From Scytonema hofmannii PCC 7110 (lineage in GTDB: Bacteria; Cyanobacteriota; Cyanobacteriia; Cyanobacteriales; Nostocaceae), in assembly GCF_000346485.2 (NCBI RefSeq), contig NZ_KQ976354.1, positions 1,613,719-1,677,718 on the forward strand: a stretch of DNA of 64,000 nucleotides. The letters run 5' to 3'. The translations under genes and the position numbers were made by a program. Positions 1-10,066 of this stretch are shown here, one piece after another. The notes under the pieces were generated by a model that ran no database searches, was not told the origin of the DNA, and saw nothing but the letters and a program-made list of their open reading frames with translations. Within the stretch, counting starts at the first letter, position 1, and every line of letters begins with the position of its first letter.

Positions 1-1
1 G

Positions 2-361
2 GGCTTACTGTTTGAGCCATTTGAAGGAGGTATTAAAAAAGACCCTTCTACCTTAAGTTACTATTTTGTGGCAACATCAATTTCACTTTTTCTCTTAATT
101 ATTTTCACTATATTGCTAGATGTGCTCAAACAACGAAAGTTACTGCAACTTTTCATTAATAATGGGCAAAATCCCATGATTGCTTATGTAGCCTTTGCCA
201 ATCTACTTTTACCGATTTTTAAGTTAACAAAAATTGAAATGTATATTGTAAAATATACAAATACTCCTTTAACAGGTTTTCTGAAAGGAGTTTTGTATAC
301 GTTGATAATTGCTTGCTTTGTAAGTTGCTTGAGTAAACTCAAGCTTTTTTGGAGAACATAA
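2..361 (+). CDS. DUF5009/NagX-like membrane protein, 3' part
   Basis: The reading frame is open from the left edge of the window (base 2) to a TAA at 359-361, so the 5' part lies outside; an internal GTG at 68 is not the real start. The visible 119 residues contain at least three hydrophobic segments and the motif NGQNPMIAYV followed by a second membrane helix. This pattern resembles the C-terminus of DUF5009 (COG4299) proteins, relatives of heparan-alpha-glucosaminide N-acetyltransferase, which are multi-pass inner-membrane acyltransferases. Substrate cannot be told from this piece. Assignment to the family is from recognition of the C-terminal motif only and is moderately sure. Confidence 0.6.
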   Translation, partial: GLLFEPFEGGIKKDPSTLSYYFVATSISLFLLIIFTILLDVLKQRKLLQLFINNGQNPMIAYVAFANLLLPIFKLTKIEMYIVKYTNTPLTGFLKGVLYTLIIACFVSCLSKLKLFWRT

Positions 362-949
362 TAGCTTATAAATCGAGGTTTTAGCTTTGTTTCTACCCCA
401 CCCTAGCCCTCCCCTTGGAAAGGGAAGGGAATTCAGATATCTAATTTCTCCCGTATCAAGGGGGGATTAGGGGGGGGTAAATTCAACTTGTGCGTACACT
501 GCCCACCCAACTCTCCTTCATAAAATTTAACAAATGAATTCTTGCTCCAAATGTGCCATATTGTCGGATAATTGGGTGTGCAGAAAAAGTGCATAAGTTA
601 AGCCTACTTGCACCCAATTAAAGGAGTAGTGGCTTTGCCTCTATGCTTGTTTCCGTTCTGTTGTGTGTGGGCTAAAACCCACACATTTCATCAGATCGTC
701 GTTCCAGCTCGCTAGCGATTCCCCCTAAAGGAAGCTCGCATTAAACTAGCACGCCTAGATCCTCAATCTACTATTTTACCTTAGAATACGCTAAAACAGT
801 GACCAGCGATCAGTGATCAGTAAGCTCCCTACTCCCTACTCCCTACTCCCTACTCCCTCCCAATGATTATTTGGTAAGCAGGTAGGTATTGAGTTAGAAT
901 AAGCGATCGCAAAGTTAGTAAATAGCCGGGAGACTCACCGGAGGTGCCA
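362..949. other. Intergenic, repeat-bearing, no gene seen
   Basis: About 590 bases without a convincing gene. It holds a GC-rich imperfect inverted stretch near 395-480 related to the dispersed CACCCTAGCCCTC repeats, and a heptamer tandem repeat at 825-861. A HIP1 octamer lies at 903-910. The promoter of the following ribosomal protein gene must be here, but no clear box is visible. Confidence 0.6.
825..861. repeat. Heptamer tandem repeat (CTCCCTA)n
   Basis: About five direct copies of CTCCCTA. This is a short tandemly repeated repetitive (STRR) sequence of the type known from heterocystous cyanobacteria. Related copies occur at 2037-2104 and 5540-5577. Confidence 0.9.
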
Positions 950-1249
950 TTGTCCAAATTTCTTTTGAAAATACTGTGGTTAGACGATAACGTCGCATTG
1001 GCAGTCGATCAAGTTGTAGGCAAAGGCACAAGCCCTTTGACTAAGTACTTTTTCTGGCCAAGGAATGATGCCTGGGAAGAACTCAAGAAGGAACTAGAGT
1101 CCAAACACTGGATTACTGAACTGGATCGAGTAGAACTACTTAATAAAGCCACAGAAGTTATTAACTATTGGCAAGAAGAAGGTAGAAACCGTCCGATGGC
1201 TGAAGCACAGACGAAATTTCCTGAAGTTACTTTTACGGGTAGCGCCTGA
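950..1249 (+). CDS. ycf65: Ycf65-like 30S ribosomal protein PSRP-3 (cS23)
   Basis: A 99-residue protein recognised as the Ycf65/PSRP-3 family, a component of the small ribosomal subunit in cyanobacteria and chloroplasts. Diagnostic stretches are [30 protein letters not shown] and the end [11 protein letters not shown] chose TTG at 950 as the start: the perfect Shine-Dalgarno GGAGG at 940-944 sits five bases upstream, and the protein then begins SKFLLK as usual in the family. The in-frame GTG at 944 overlaps that ribosome-binding site and is unlikely. The gene is monocistronic and converges on atpC, with a hairpin between them. Confidence 0.93.
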   Translation: MSKFLLKILWLDDNVALAVDQVVGKGTSPLTKYFFWPRNDAWEELKKELESKHWITELDRVELLNKATEVINYWQEEGRNRPMAEAQTKFPEVTFTGSA

Positions 1250-1314
1250 TCTCAAAATAAAGAGAAGTAACTGGTAAAGGTTTCATGGAATAAGTTGGAA
1301 TATTAGCCACATCA

Positions 1315-1374
1315 AAACTGCCCGTGCATGACCTGAAAAGATATTTGACAAGGTACATTGCATGGGCAGTTTTT
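1315..1374 (+). terminator. Candidate hairpin terminator after ycf65
   Basis: A 14-base inverted repeat with one mismatch (arms 1315-1328 and 1359-1372, core CTGCCC/GGGCAG) separated by a 30-base loop is followed by five T. It lies 66 bases after the ycf65 stop and could terminate that gene. The long loop makes it less typical. Confidence 0.45.
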
Positions 1375-1443
1375 GGCTGTGTCTTGTATACGGGACAGGG
1401 TGCTGCTTCTTGTGGGGTGGGCATCCTTGCCCGCCTGTTTAAT

Positions 1444-1582
1444 AAGACGGCTTGCTTGTCTGTTTTACAAGACGGCTTGCTTGTCTGTTTTACAAGACGG
1501 CTTGCTTGTCTGTTTTACAAGACGGGCGAGACGCCCGTCCCACAAGAGCAAAATTGCTTTTCACAAGAGCAAAATTGCTTTT
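1444..1582. repeat. 25-bp and 21-bp tandem repeats before atpC end
   Basis: Three direct copies of a 25-bp unit (starts 1444, 1469, 1494) followed by a partial fourth containing GACGGGCGAGACGCCCGTC, then two copies of a 21-bp unit (1541-1561, 1562-1582). Overlapping short ORFs here are only translations of the repeats. The array ends nine bases before the atpC stop codon. Confidence 0.9.
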
Positions 1583-1590
1583 AGGTGAAA

Positions 1591-2004
1591 TCAAATCAAT
1601 CCGCCAGCAGCCTGAAAACGAGCACGGGCGCGTTTGTAAGCTTGGGTTGCTTGGATTTGTGCTTGTCGATCGCCTTGCTGTACCTGATTCAAACGAGTTT
1701 CTGCTTCGCCAAAAGCACTCCGGGCTTCCTCTAAGTTAATCGAGTCACCACGTTCGGCACCGTTAACCAGAATTGTCACTTCATTTTGCTCGACTTCAGC
1801 AAAACCACCCAAGAGGGCAATAGCTACCCAGCCCTGATTGCGATCAGGACGTACTCTCATGACACCCGTATCCAATGCGGTTAGAAGTGGCGCATGTCCG
1901 CTAAGAATACCGAGTTGACCAGTGGTACTTGGCAAAACGACTTCTTCCGCCGCCGCATCCCACACTGTTTTATCTGGGGAAATTACACGAACAGTCAACG
2001 TCAT
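1591..2004 (-). CDS. atpC: ATP synthase epsilon subunit
   Basis: 137 residues, the usual length of the F1 epsilon subunit (called atpE in some cyanobacterial and chloroplast literature). It belongs to the rotor stalk of F1 and inhibits ATP hydrolysis. The N-terminal beta-sandwich is visible ([32 protein letters not shown]), followed by a charged helical C-terminus rich in Gln, Arg and Ala. It lies downstream of atpB on the same strand, 98 bases away, in the beta-epsilon operon arrangement typical of cyanobacteria and plastids, apart from the main atp operon. The intercistronic gap contains a strong hairpin. Confidence 0.97.
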   Translation of the reverse strand: MTLTVRVISPDKTVWDAAAEEVVLPSTTGQLGILSGHAPLLTALDTGVMRVRPDRNQGWVAIALLGGFAEVEQNEVTILVNGAERGDSINLEEARSAFGEAETRLNQVQQGDRQAQIQATQAYKRARARFQAAGGLI

Positions 2005-2036
2005 AGGTTAACTCAGTCATTACTAATATTTATTCA

Positions 2037-2102
2037 GGGAGTAGTGAGTAGGGAGTGGGGAGTCAAATGCCCTACTCCCTACTCCCTATTCCCTATTCCC
2101 TA

Positions 2103-2104
<2 letters not shown>
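2037..2104. repeat. Inverted heptamer repeats between atpB and atpC
   Basis: Heptamers of the CTCCCTA type occur in both orientations: 2037-2054 pairs with 2070-2087 at 17 of 18 positions around a 15-base loop. Further copies run to the atpB stop codon, which is itself inside the last unit. On the transcript this would form a stable stem between the two cistrons. Confidence 0.85.
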
Positions 2105-3572
<1,468 letters not shown>

Positions 3573-3821
3573 CTATATTCCAGATAAGGTCAAGAAAGAC
3601 ATAAGATATTCCAATGTCATCTTCAAGATTAGCACTGAACGAGTCCCTCTCTGCGGCTTAAATTTATCCTTAAAAATTTGGCTTTGTTGTCGAAAATAGG
3701 TTATTGGGGTGTCATGCGTTGACATCTTGAAACTGTTATGATATGATTATCGTTCGCATACTGAATTTCAACAAAGCTAAATGTTAACAGCCAATTTTTC
3801 TGCCAACAAACATCTGGCTGC

Positions 3822-4679
3822 CTAATGACACTTTCTTCTTTGTGTAAGCATTGAGCCAGCCCTAACAGCACCCAAGGCTAGCAAGCCCAGCATAGAAGAT
3901 GCTTCGGGGACAGGGGTAGGAGTTGCTTTCAGGGGAATAGGAGCTACTGTGGCGGGAGCAAGATTTACTTTAATTTCTGCTTTAATCTTTTTGTCAATAG
4001 CACTGTTGAACTCCTCAAATGTTGCTGCTTCTATCAAGAAAGCAGGACTTCCATCACCATTGATACCACCAAGAATTTCTTCTTGATAAAACTTTTTAAC
4101 AAGAGGATCGCTACCAACAATGATACCGTTGATAGCGTCAATGCCTTGAGCAAGGGCCAGATTCCGGACAGTTGCTGTATCTGTTCCGTCATTTTCTGCT
4201 CCATCACCAGATACATCTATAACTTGCCGTGTTCCCTCAAAATCATTATTAAAGAATTTTGGAGTTGCAAAAGCGATCGCAGAACCAGGAGCCGTCACGC
4301 CAAAAAATTGACGTGTTGTAGCATCAATAGCGTTAGCAAATTGTTGTGCAGCTGCTACGCTATCGATAAGAGTCCATCCTACGGCTTCTTGCTGCTGTTG
4401 TGCGTTAGACCAATAGATTACGTTGACTGCAATCTTACCTAATGAGCCTTTAGATATAAAGTCGTTGAAAAGATTGGGATTTAAAAAAGTATTTACATAA
4501 CCCTTTTTTTGCAGGTCAAATTCATACTCGCTAATGCTTCCCGATACATCTACGAGTAAAGACAATTCTGTGTCTACTGGGGTGAGAGTAGCTGCTTGAG
4601 TGCTTGTTGAAATAGCTAAAACTGACAAACCGCAAGATACTGCTGTTAATGTTGCGCGAACAAAATTGAAAATTTTCAT
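3822..4679 (-). CDS. Secreted DUF1194 vWA-like protein with PEP-CTERM tail
   Basis: 285 residues. A signal peptide covers about residues 1-30, ending TSTQAA. A von Willebrand A-like domain follows with the MIDAS-type motif DVSGS at residues 44-48 and a second conserved strand VIDVSGDG, matching the DUF1194 family. The last 29 residues carry the sorting signal VPEASSMLGLLALGA plus a basic end RRK, a cyanobacterial PEP-CTERM motif, so the protein is probably processed at the outer face of the membrane and exported. The ligand is unknown. It stands alone between two long AT-rich gaps. Confidence 0.88.
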   Translation of the reverse strand: MKIFNFVRATLTAVSCGLSVLAISTSTQAATLTPVDTELSLLVDVSGSISEYEFDLQKKGYVNTFLNPNLFNDFISKGSLGKIAVNVIYWSNAQQQQEAVGWTLIDSVAAAQQFANAIDATTRQFFGVTAPGSAIAFATPKFFNNDFEGTRQVIDVSGDGAENDGTDTATVRNLALAQGIDAINGIIVGSDPLVKKFYQEEILGGINGDGSPAFLIEAATFEEFNSAIDKKIKAEIKVNLAPATVAPIPLKATPTPVPEASSMLGLLALGAVRAGSMLTQRRKCH

Positions 4680-5617
4680 ATTTAACCTTATGACTTCAAG
4701 AAAGCAGACTTTAATGAGAAATTTTGGATTTTAGATTTGAGATTTTGGATTGAGAAAGTTTTACCTATAGCATCGTTAGATTAATCTCCAAAAACCGATA
4801 ACTTTATCGTTGAGCATACGAGATATCAAGCTCGATCGCAGAGAAAAATCATTTTTTTGCCTCATTTTTGACTACTTTATCGGCGATCTAGACTTTACTT
4901 TATCCAACTATCTGTCGCATTCTTTTTTTGGCGTTTTTGAATAACAAACAGTATGAATTGCCATCATTCCCAACCCTTCTCCAAAAGGGATTCGGGAGCT
5001 AGAATTCTTGTCTCCTCTCCCAAAGGGAGAGGGCTAGGGTGAGGGCAAATCTTGCTACAGTACTGAGTTTTTTCATAAATCATGTATGATTCCTATAGAC
5101 TACTATCATTTTTTTTTAAATACTATGTTTTTTACTGAGATTTATACAAAAATTACATTTACAATCATCTAAAATAATGTAAAAAAACAGTCATACTAAA
5201 GCTTTGAAAACATTTTGGGAAAAACTAACGGTATAAAACTTTGTAAAAATAAAGTTTTTTCTTTAAAGAAATTTAATTTGATAACTTGGTATTTCCTAGA
5301 CGAACACTTAAAAAAAATATAAAATTATACCATTTTTAAATTTTTACACTGATAAAAAGTGAAAGGCTATTCAGAGCCTTTTAGAAAAGGCATTTCATAA
5401 CAAAAGTAAAAATTTTATAAATTTAAGTTTTCAATTCAAATAAAGTTAAGACTAGTTGGTCTCGATCGCGGATCTGCGCTGATGATTGCGAAAGATCCAT
5501 TTGAACTATAATGAAAATGCAAATACTAAAACCATTCAACTACCCCCACTGCCCACTCCCTACTCCCCACTCCCTTGTTCAAGATAGTTTGTTGTTTTGC
5601 AATCCAACCTCCTGCTT
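4680..5617. other. Long AT-rich intergenic region
   Basis: About 940 bases without a credible gene. Near 4715-4755 it has heptamer-like TTTTGGA units, at 4930-5055 a degenerate copy of the MITE-like element described at 62321, and from about 5090 a strongly AT-rich stretch. A heptamer array (CTCCC type, 5540-5577) precedes the next gene. Confidence 0.6.
4930..5055. repeat. Degenerate copy of MITE-like element
   Basis: Shares the same order of blocks as 62321-62481: a GGCGTTTTTGAATAAC left end, ACAGTATGAATT, then a stem-forming core with GAGCTAGAATTCTTGTC and GGGCTAGGGTGAGGGC. The right terminal repeat is not recognisable. Confidence 0.75.
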
Positions 5618-6436
5618 ATGAACATCTCGTCAGCGCGACAGTATTTTTACAAAGAAGTTCAGCAGCCTGATGAGTACATCGACTTAGCAAGGACAGCTTT
5701 GTATATTGCACAAGAAGAGTATCCCTACCTCGATCCGGAAGAATACCTCAACGCCTTGGATACAATGGCATTGGAGCTACAAGAACGACTACCGCAGGAA
5801 CGCTATCCTCTAAAAATTCTTCAGACTATTAATCAGTATCTCTACGATGACCTTGGATTTGCTGGTAATCAAGAGAACTACTATGACCCCCGTAACAGCT
5901 TCTTAAATGATGTGATTGACCGGAGATTGGGCATTCCCATTTCTTTGGCACTCGTTTACTTGGAATTGGCAAGAAGAATTGATTTTCCTATGGAAGGAGT
6001 GGGAATGCCAGGTCATTTTCTGATCCGACCTAGCATTCCGGATATGGAAATTTTTGTTGATGTGTTTAATGGTGGTGACGTCATGTTTCCTGAAGATTGT
6101 CAGGAACTGCTCAGTCAGATGTATCAACAGCAGGTAGCGCTAAAACCAGAATTTTTTCCTGTTGTGAGCAATCGGCAATTCTTGGAACGAATGCTGAAAA
6201 ATCTGAAATATATTTACCTCAATCAACAAAATTTGGAAAAATCTTTGGCATCGGTGGAACGAATTTTAATGCTTTTTCCCGAGCAAGTACAAGAATTACG
6301 CGATCGCGGTCTTTTGTGCTATGAACTTGGTCGGTTTTCTCAAGCTACAAGAGACTTAGAGACTTATTTGGCACAAAGCCCCAATGCTCGAGATGCTCAT
6401 ATTATCAGGCACATACTGTCTCAGTTGGGTAGATAG
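5618..6436 (+). CDS. SirB1-family transglutaminase-like protein with TPR
   Basis: 272 residues from ATG 5618. I prefer this to the upstream in-frame TTG at 5597. The protein matches the SirB1/transglutaminase-like family: the central segment contains DRRLGIPISLALVYLELARR and GVGMPGHFLIRP, the conserved core around the family's active-site-like His. The C-terminal 80 residues are TPR-like (LEKSLASVERIL, YELGRFSQATRDLETYL). The biochemical role of this family is not established. No partner gene is adjacent in the same direction. Confidence 0.85.
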   Translation: MNISSARQYFYKEVQQPDEYIDLARTALYIAQEEYPYLDPEEYLNALDTMALELQERLPQERYPLKILQTINQYLYDDLGFAGNQENYYDPRNSFLNDVIDRRLGIPISLALVYLELARRIDFPMEGVGMPGHFLIRPSIPDMEIFVDVFNGGDVMFPEDCQELLSQMYQQQVALKPEFFPVVSNRQFLERMLKNLKYIYLNQQNLEKSLASVERILMLFPEQVQELRDRGLLCYELGRFSQATRDLETYLAQSPNARDAHIIRHILSQLGR

Positions 6437-6473
6437 TTGATAGTCGTTAGTGTTAGTTAATAGTTGTTATTAG

Positions 6474-6494
6474 TGGTCACTGGTCACTGGTCAC
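6474..6494. repeat. Heptamer repeat (TGGTCAC)3
   Basis: Three direct copies that run over the stop codon of the SRPBCC gene, so its last residues are encoded by the repeat. The same heptamer in inverted orientation lies at 6977-7031 on the other side of that gene. Confidence 0.9.
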
Positions 6495-6936
6495 TGATTA
6501 CTAACCCTTCTGCGACTAGTTTTAAACGACGCAGTTGAGCTTGCATATCACCTTTTGTCCAATTTTCAGCAAAGCTTTTAAAGCCCCAACTGACTATAGG
6601 GTTGGGGATATCAAATTCAAACCTGTTCAGCAGTTGTGTTCCCTTGTCTATGGGTCGGCATTCCCAGCGATCGCGCCCTTCAAAAAAACCCTGAAATTGC
6701 CAGACAACCAAACCGGGTTGTCTCTCCACGATTGTACTGTGTAACGTGGGTTTGAGAATTGGTGTTTGAATAATGAACAAGCTTTTGCCACCAATTTCAG
6801 TACTCCACTGACCTAAAGGTTCACAGCGTAAAGCAGGGTTGAGCCAGCGATGCATAAGAGTTAGGTCGGTAATGCATCGCTCCACTACTGTAGCTGTCGC
6901 ATTAATTTGAATTGATTGTTCAAAAACTTGAGACAT
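6484..6936 (-). CDS. SRPBCC (START/polyketide cyclase-like) family protein
   Basis: 150 residues. Size and pattern fit the SRPBCC helix-grip fold, a hydrophobic-ligand-binding cytoplasmic domain: an N-terminal beta strand (FEQSIQINATATVVERCI), the segment MHRWLNPALRCEPLG typical of the superfamily, a string of alternating strands, and a long C-terminal helix (MQAQLRRLKLVAEGL). No ligand can be predicted. The gene sits between two inverted heptamer arrays and the 3' one supplies its stop codon. Confidence 0.75.
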   Translation of the reverse strand: MSQVFEQSIQINATATVVERCITDLTLMHRWLNPALRCEPLGQWSTEIGGKSLFIIQTPILKPTLHSTIVERQPGLVVWQFQGFFEGRDRWECRPIDKGTQLLNRFEFDIPNPIVSWGFKSFAENWTKGDMQAQLRRLKLVAEGLVISDQ

Positions 6937-6976
6937 TGCACAACTGTTACACTACGTCTGCACCTTGAGTATCGCA

Positions 6977-7031
6977 TGACCAGTGACCAGTGACCAGTGA
7001 CCAGTGACCAGTGACCAGTGACCAGTGACCA
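6977..7031. repeat. Heptamer repeat (TGACCAG)7.7
   Basis: Seven perfect direct copies plus six bases of an eighth, just upstream of the SRPBCC gene start. It is an STRR, not a CRISPR, as there are no spacers. Confidence 0.95.
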
Positions 7032-7209
7032 ATAATAAATAACACAGTCAAAAATTTTTCTTGATATCAACTCATCTGTATGGTTTTACTGGTAATCTAC
7101 TGGCAAAACACTGTTACGCATCAGGGTTAGTGGTTGTCTTTACAATCCATACTGCAGATGCATCTCAAGTGTTTTTTGTTATAAAACTTAACCTTTATTT
7201 CAAAAAACC

Positions 7210-8850
7210 ATGAACGCAACTTGGCAAACAATATCCCAGGTGATAAATGTTGGTTTTTCGATGAGGGTCTACCCGTTGGTTGCACAATCTCCAACCTTGC
7301 CATCTGAACAAGTTGATGGATTTGATTACTTACAAGCAACTCTGCAACAAGTAATCCAGTTTCTGCCTCGGTTAGTAGGGGCGGCGTTGATTTTGTTAGT
7401 TGGTTGGTTGATTGCTGCAGTTGCTAGATCTGTAACTCGTTCCCTCCTCAACCGCACGAATATAGACAATCGCATTGCCTCAGGAGTCACCGGAGTGGAA
7501 TCTCCCCAGGTTGAGGGAATTATCTCCAACGTAGTCTTTTGGGCTATCCTCCTGATAACGGTTGTTGCAGTTCTAGATACGCTAGAACTGAGGGTTGCTT
7601 CTCAACCTCTGAATACTTTTCTCAATCAGGTTGGGGACTTTTTACCCAGGTTTGTTGGTGCTGCTGTTATCTTCGCAGTCGCTTGGTTAGTGGCTAGTCT
7701 GGCAAAGTTGATAACAGTACGGGCGCTACAAGCATTGCGGTTGGATGAACGATTAAATCCACCACAAGATAATAATGCTCCCAGTCTCAATCAGATATCA
7801 TTGAGTGAGACAATTGGCAATGCTTTGTACTGGTTTATCCTTTTGGTGTTTCTCATCCCCGTGTTGGATAGCTTGGGGTTGAACCAGGCATTGCTACCAG
7901 TACAAACTCTGGTTACACAAATTATTTCCATTCTTCCCAACATCTTAGGTGCAACACTTATTGCGGCTATTGGCTGGTTTGTCGCTAACATTGTCAGACG
8001 GATTGTAACTAATCTACTGATGACAACAGGGATTGACCATTTGGGAAGTCGGTTTGGATTGAGTGCAGCTGCAGGAACGCAATCGCTATCGACGATTATT
8101 GGTACGATTGTCTACGTGCTAATTTTGATTCCTGTGGCTATTGCTGCACTGAATCAGTTGCAGATTCAAGCGATTTCCTTACCTGCGATCGCAATGCTGC
8201 AACAGATTCTCAACGCCCTGCCATCAATATTTACAGCCGTAGCAATTTTGCTGATTGCTTACTTTTTCGGCAGGTTTGTATCGGAGTTAGTTACCAGTAT
8301 CCTCACAAGTATAGGTTTTAACAATATTTTCTCGGTTTTAGGTCTGCCATCACCGACCAAACGAGTTGTTATTCCAGAAGAACCTACACCCTCTGCGATA
8401 CCAAACCGCACTCCTTCAGAATTTGTCGGCGCGATCGTTTTAGTCGGCATTATGCTGTTTGCCACTGTTGCTGCAGTGAATATCCTGAATATTCCCGCAC
8501 TGACAACACTGGTGACGGGGATTGTGATTATCTTGGGCAGGATTTTAGCTGGCTTGGTTGTCTTTGCTATTGGGTTGTATTTGGCAAATTTGGCTTTTAG
8601 CATTATTGCTAGTTCTGGCGATCGCCAAGCACGAGTTTTGGGTCAGGCCGCAAGGATTGCTATTATTGCCCTAGTATCTGCAATGGCACTGCAACAAATT
8701 GGCGTTGCTAGCGATATTGTGAATTTAGCTTTTGGGCTTTTGTTAGGTGCGATCGCAGTTGCTATTGCCCTAGCATTTGGTTTGGGCGCTCGCGATATTG
8801 CTAGAAACCAAGTTCAAGAATGGCTGGACTCTTTTAAAAACAAGAGTTAA
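7210..8850 (+). CDS. Mechanosensitive-channel-related protein with repeated TM helices
   Basis: 546 residues. The protein is built from about five copies of the 'conserved TM helix' module found at the N-terminus of some MscS-like channels: FLPRLVGAALILLVGWLIA, FLPRFVGAAVIFAVAWLVA, ILPNILGATLIAAIGWFVA and ALPSIFTAVAILLIAYFFG, each followed by a basic loop and a second helix (for example ISNVVFWAILLITVVAVLD). I do not see the soluble MscS beta-domain, so it may be an integral membrane scaffold or an osmotic-stress-related protein. Start ATG 7210. No operon partner. Confidence 0.8.
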   Translation: MNATWQTISQVINVGFSMRVYPLVAQSPTLPSEQVDGFDYLQATLQQVIQFLPRLVGAALILLVGWLIAAVARSVTRSLLNRTNIDNRIASGVTGVESPQVEGIISNVVFWAILLITVVAVLDTLELRVASQPLNTFLNQVGDFLPRFVGAAVIFAVAWLVASLAKLITVRALQALRLDERLNPPQDNNAPSLNQISLSETIGNALYWFILLVFLIPVLDSLGLNQALLPVQTLVTQIISILPNILGATLIAAIGWFVANIVRRIVTNLLMTTGIDHLGSRFGLSAAAGTQSLSTIIGTIVYVLILIPVAIAALNQLQIQAISLPAIAMLQQILNALPSIFTAVAILLIAYFFGRFVSELVTSILTSIGFNNIFSVLGLPSPTKRVVIPEEPTPSAIPNRTPSEFVGAIVLVGIMLFATVAAVNILNIPALTTLVTGIVIILGRILAGLVVFAIGLYLANLAFSIIASSGDRQARVLGQAARIAIIALVSAMALQQIGVASDIVNLAFGLLLGAIAVAIALAFGLGARDIARNQVQEWLDSFKNKS

Positions 8851-8983
8851 GGAACTTTCTTCTCTGTGCTCTCTGTGCCTCTGCGGTTCAAAAATAATTT
8901 ATTTAACCACACCAGACGCAGAGTACACAGAGGTAAGAGGTGAAGCAATACTACTCGCAATACTGCTCGGTTAAGAGAAAACG

Positions 8984-9016
8984 AGAACCCCGGTATCTTT
9001 AAGATACCGGGGTTCT
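8984..9016. repeat. 33-bp perfect palindrome, family C
   Basis: Two 16-base arms around one base; outer sequence AGAACCCCGG. The same 33-bp design occurs at 34537-34569 and 45510-45542. Here it is flanked by CTCGGTTAAG-type outer inverted repeats. Confidence 0.95.
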
Positions 9017-9022
9017 GGCAGC

Positions 9023-9241
9023 TCAACTATCCTTAACCGAGTCGTATTGATACGACTCGGTTAAGCGAAAATTAGAAACCCGCTTCAGTTGCTTATATAC
9101 TTCGTCATCATTACGCTTTCCCACCAAAATTATCTCAACCAAATCCGCATCAGCATCAAAGCGATAAACAATACGGTACTCTCCAGAATCTACACGATAA
9201 TACCCTGTATAACCAGTACTTCTATCCCGCTCGCAGATTAC
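9023..9241 (-). pseudogene. RelE/ParE-type toxin, C-terminal remnant
   Basis: An open frame on the minus strand, with no start codon suited to the family, encodes a RelE-like C-terminus: YYRVDSGEYRIVYRFDAD followed by LVEIILVGKRNDDEVYKQL. This is the last half of a ribosome-dependent mRNA interferase fold. The N-terminal helices are missing; the frame is cut by a TAG at 9242-9244, where a dispersed repeat begins. The end has also been changed, running through a palindromic repeat to a TGA at 9023-9025. No antitoxin gene remains. Confidence 0.75.
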
Positions 9242-9476
9242 CTATTTAAATGAACCGCAAAGACGCAAAGAGCACGTTCGCGAAGCGTCTCGAAGAGAAG
9301 AAAGAGGAGAGGCGGAAAGGGAGTAAAATGTTGTAAACGAGCCAATTGCTAAAAAAAGAAAATCTAGCAATCCTAAATCATTTGCAAAATTCTCTCTTAT
9401 CTCTTTTCTTTGCGCTCTTTGCGTCTTTGCGGTTAAAAATTTTTACAACTTAAATTAGGACTGCTATAACAAAACA

Positions 9477-9521
9477 TTAACGCACAGTACAAGTAGTAGG
9501 CGATCGCGATTTAAAGGTACT
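9477..9521 (-). pseudogene. C-terminal tail of a lost haemagglutinin gene
   Basis: The last codons read TFKSRSPTTCTVR then TAA on the minus strand. They align with the end of the intact haemagglutinin at 13690 (PTSCAVR). Only this tail is left; immediately beyond it the sequence changes to the kinase-TPR tail on the plus strand. Confidence 0.6.
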
Positions 9522-9523
9522 GA

Positions 9524-9760
9524 TGTGTCACCAACTCACACGAAGATGCACTGGATGCTTACGAAAAGGCACTGAAAATTGATAAGAATTATTACGAAGC
9601 TTTACTTGGGAAAGGAAATGCATTAATGAATTTAAAGAAACCTCAAGAAGCGCAGGAGTCATATAACAAGGCTCGTGAATTAGGTTTTCTCCCGAACAAC
9701 CAACAACCGGAAAGTAAAGCGGCTGCACAACTCCTATTGCAATCTTTGGTAAATAAATGA
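9524..9760 (+). pseudogene. C-terminal TPR tail of a lost Ser/Thr kinase-TPR gene
   Basis: A frame without a start encodes about 78 residues ending at TGA 9758-9760. EDALDAYEKALKIDKNYYEA and LLGKGNALMNLKKPQEA are clearly related to the TPR region of the kinases at 20620 and 39931 (KIDENFYEALLGKGN in the latter), and the end KARELGF matches their last repeat (KAVELGFP). It is followed by a FAS1 gene, as is the intact kinase at 20620. Confidence 0.8.
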
Positions 9761-10066
9761 AGTTATTGTGGTATGATCTTTGCAGTCCAAGGTCGAGAAG
9801 TTCAACTTTCGTCTTGAATAAGGCCAGGTAGAAGAAACTGTTTGCCAAAATGCAAACAGAACATGGGAAATCAGAGAAGAGTAAGCTGTAGTTAATCTTA
9901 ATTCAAACTTGAGTGAGGAGTAGGTGAACTGGAGCAATCCAGAGGAAATCGACCGACTGACCCCACCATCAACTGTGCAAATAGTATCAAGCCTTTATCA
10001 ATGCGTCAATCGAATTTCGGCTAATGACCGGGAATGCATCAAAGAGTTCACAAGGAACTTACACAT

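Larger units (their letters stand above)
8851..10066. other. Repeat-rich scar between 7210 gene and FAS1 gene
   Basis: About 1.2 kb containing no complete gene. It holds copies of the TTTGCGGTTC repeat at 8858-8900, 9243-9285 (inverted) and 9395-9440, a 33-bp palindrome at 8984-9016, and the ends of three former genes listed separately (RelE-like, haemagglutinin tail, TPR tail). Confidence 0.75.

Noticed and set aside
1324-1739. Overlapping plus-strand ORFs over the atpC end
   Set aside because: They translate the 25-bp tandem repeats in three frames; no family similarity.
6977-7031. Regular direct repeats that might suggest a CRISPR array
   Set aside because: The 7-bp units are contiguous with no spacers and no cas genes are near; this is a heptamer STRR.
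8984-9016. 33-bp palindrome as a classical terminator
   Set aside because: No T-run follows on either strand, and copies occur in unrelated positions, so it is listed as a dispersed repeat.
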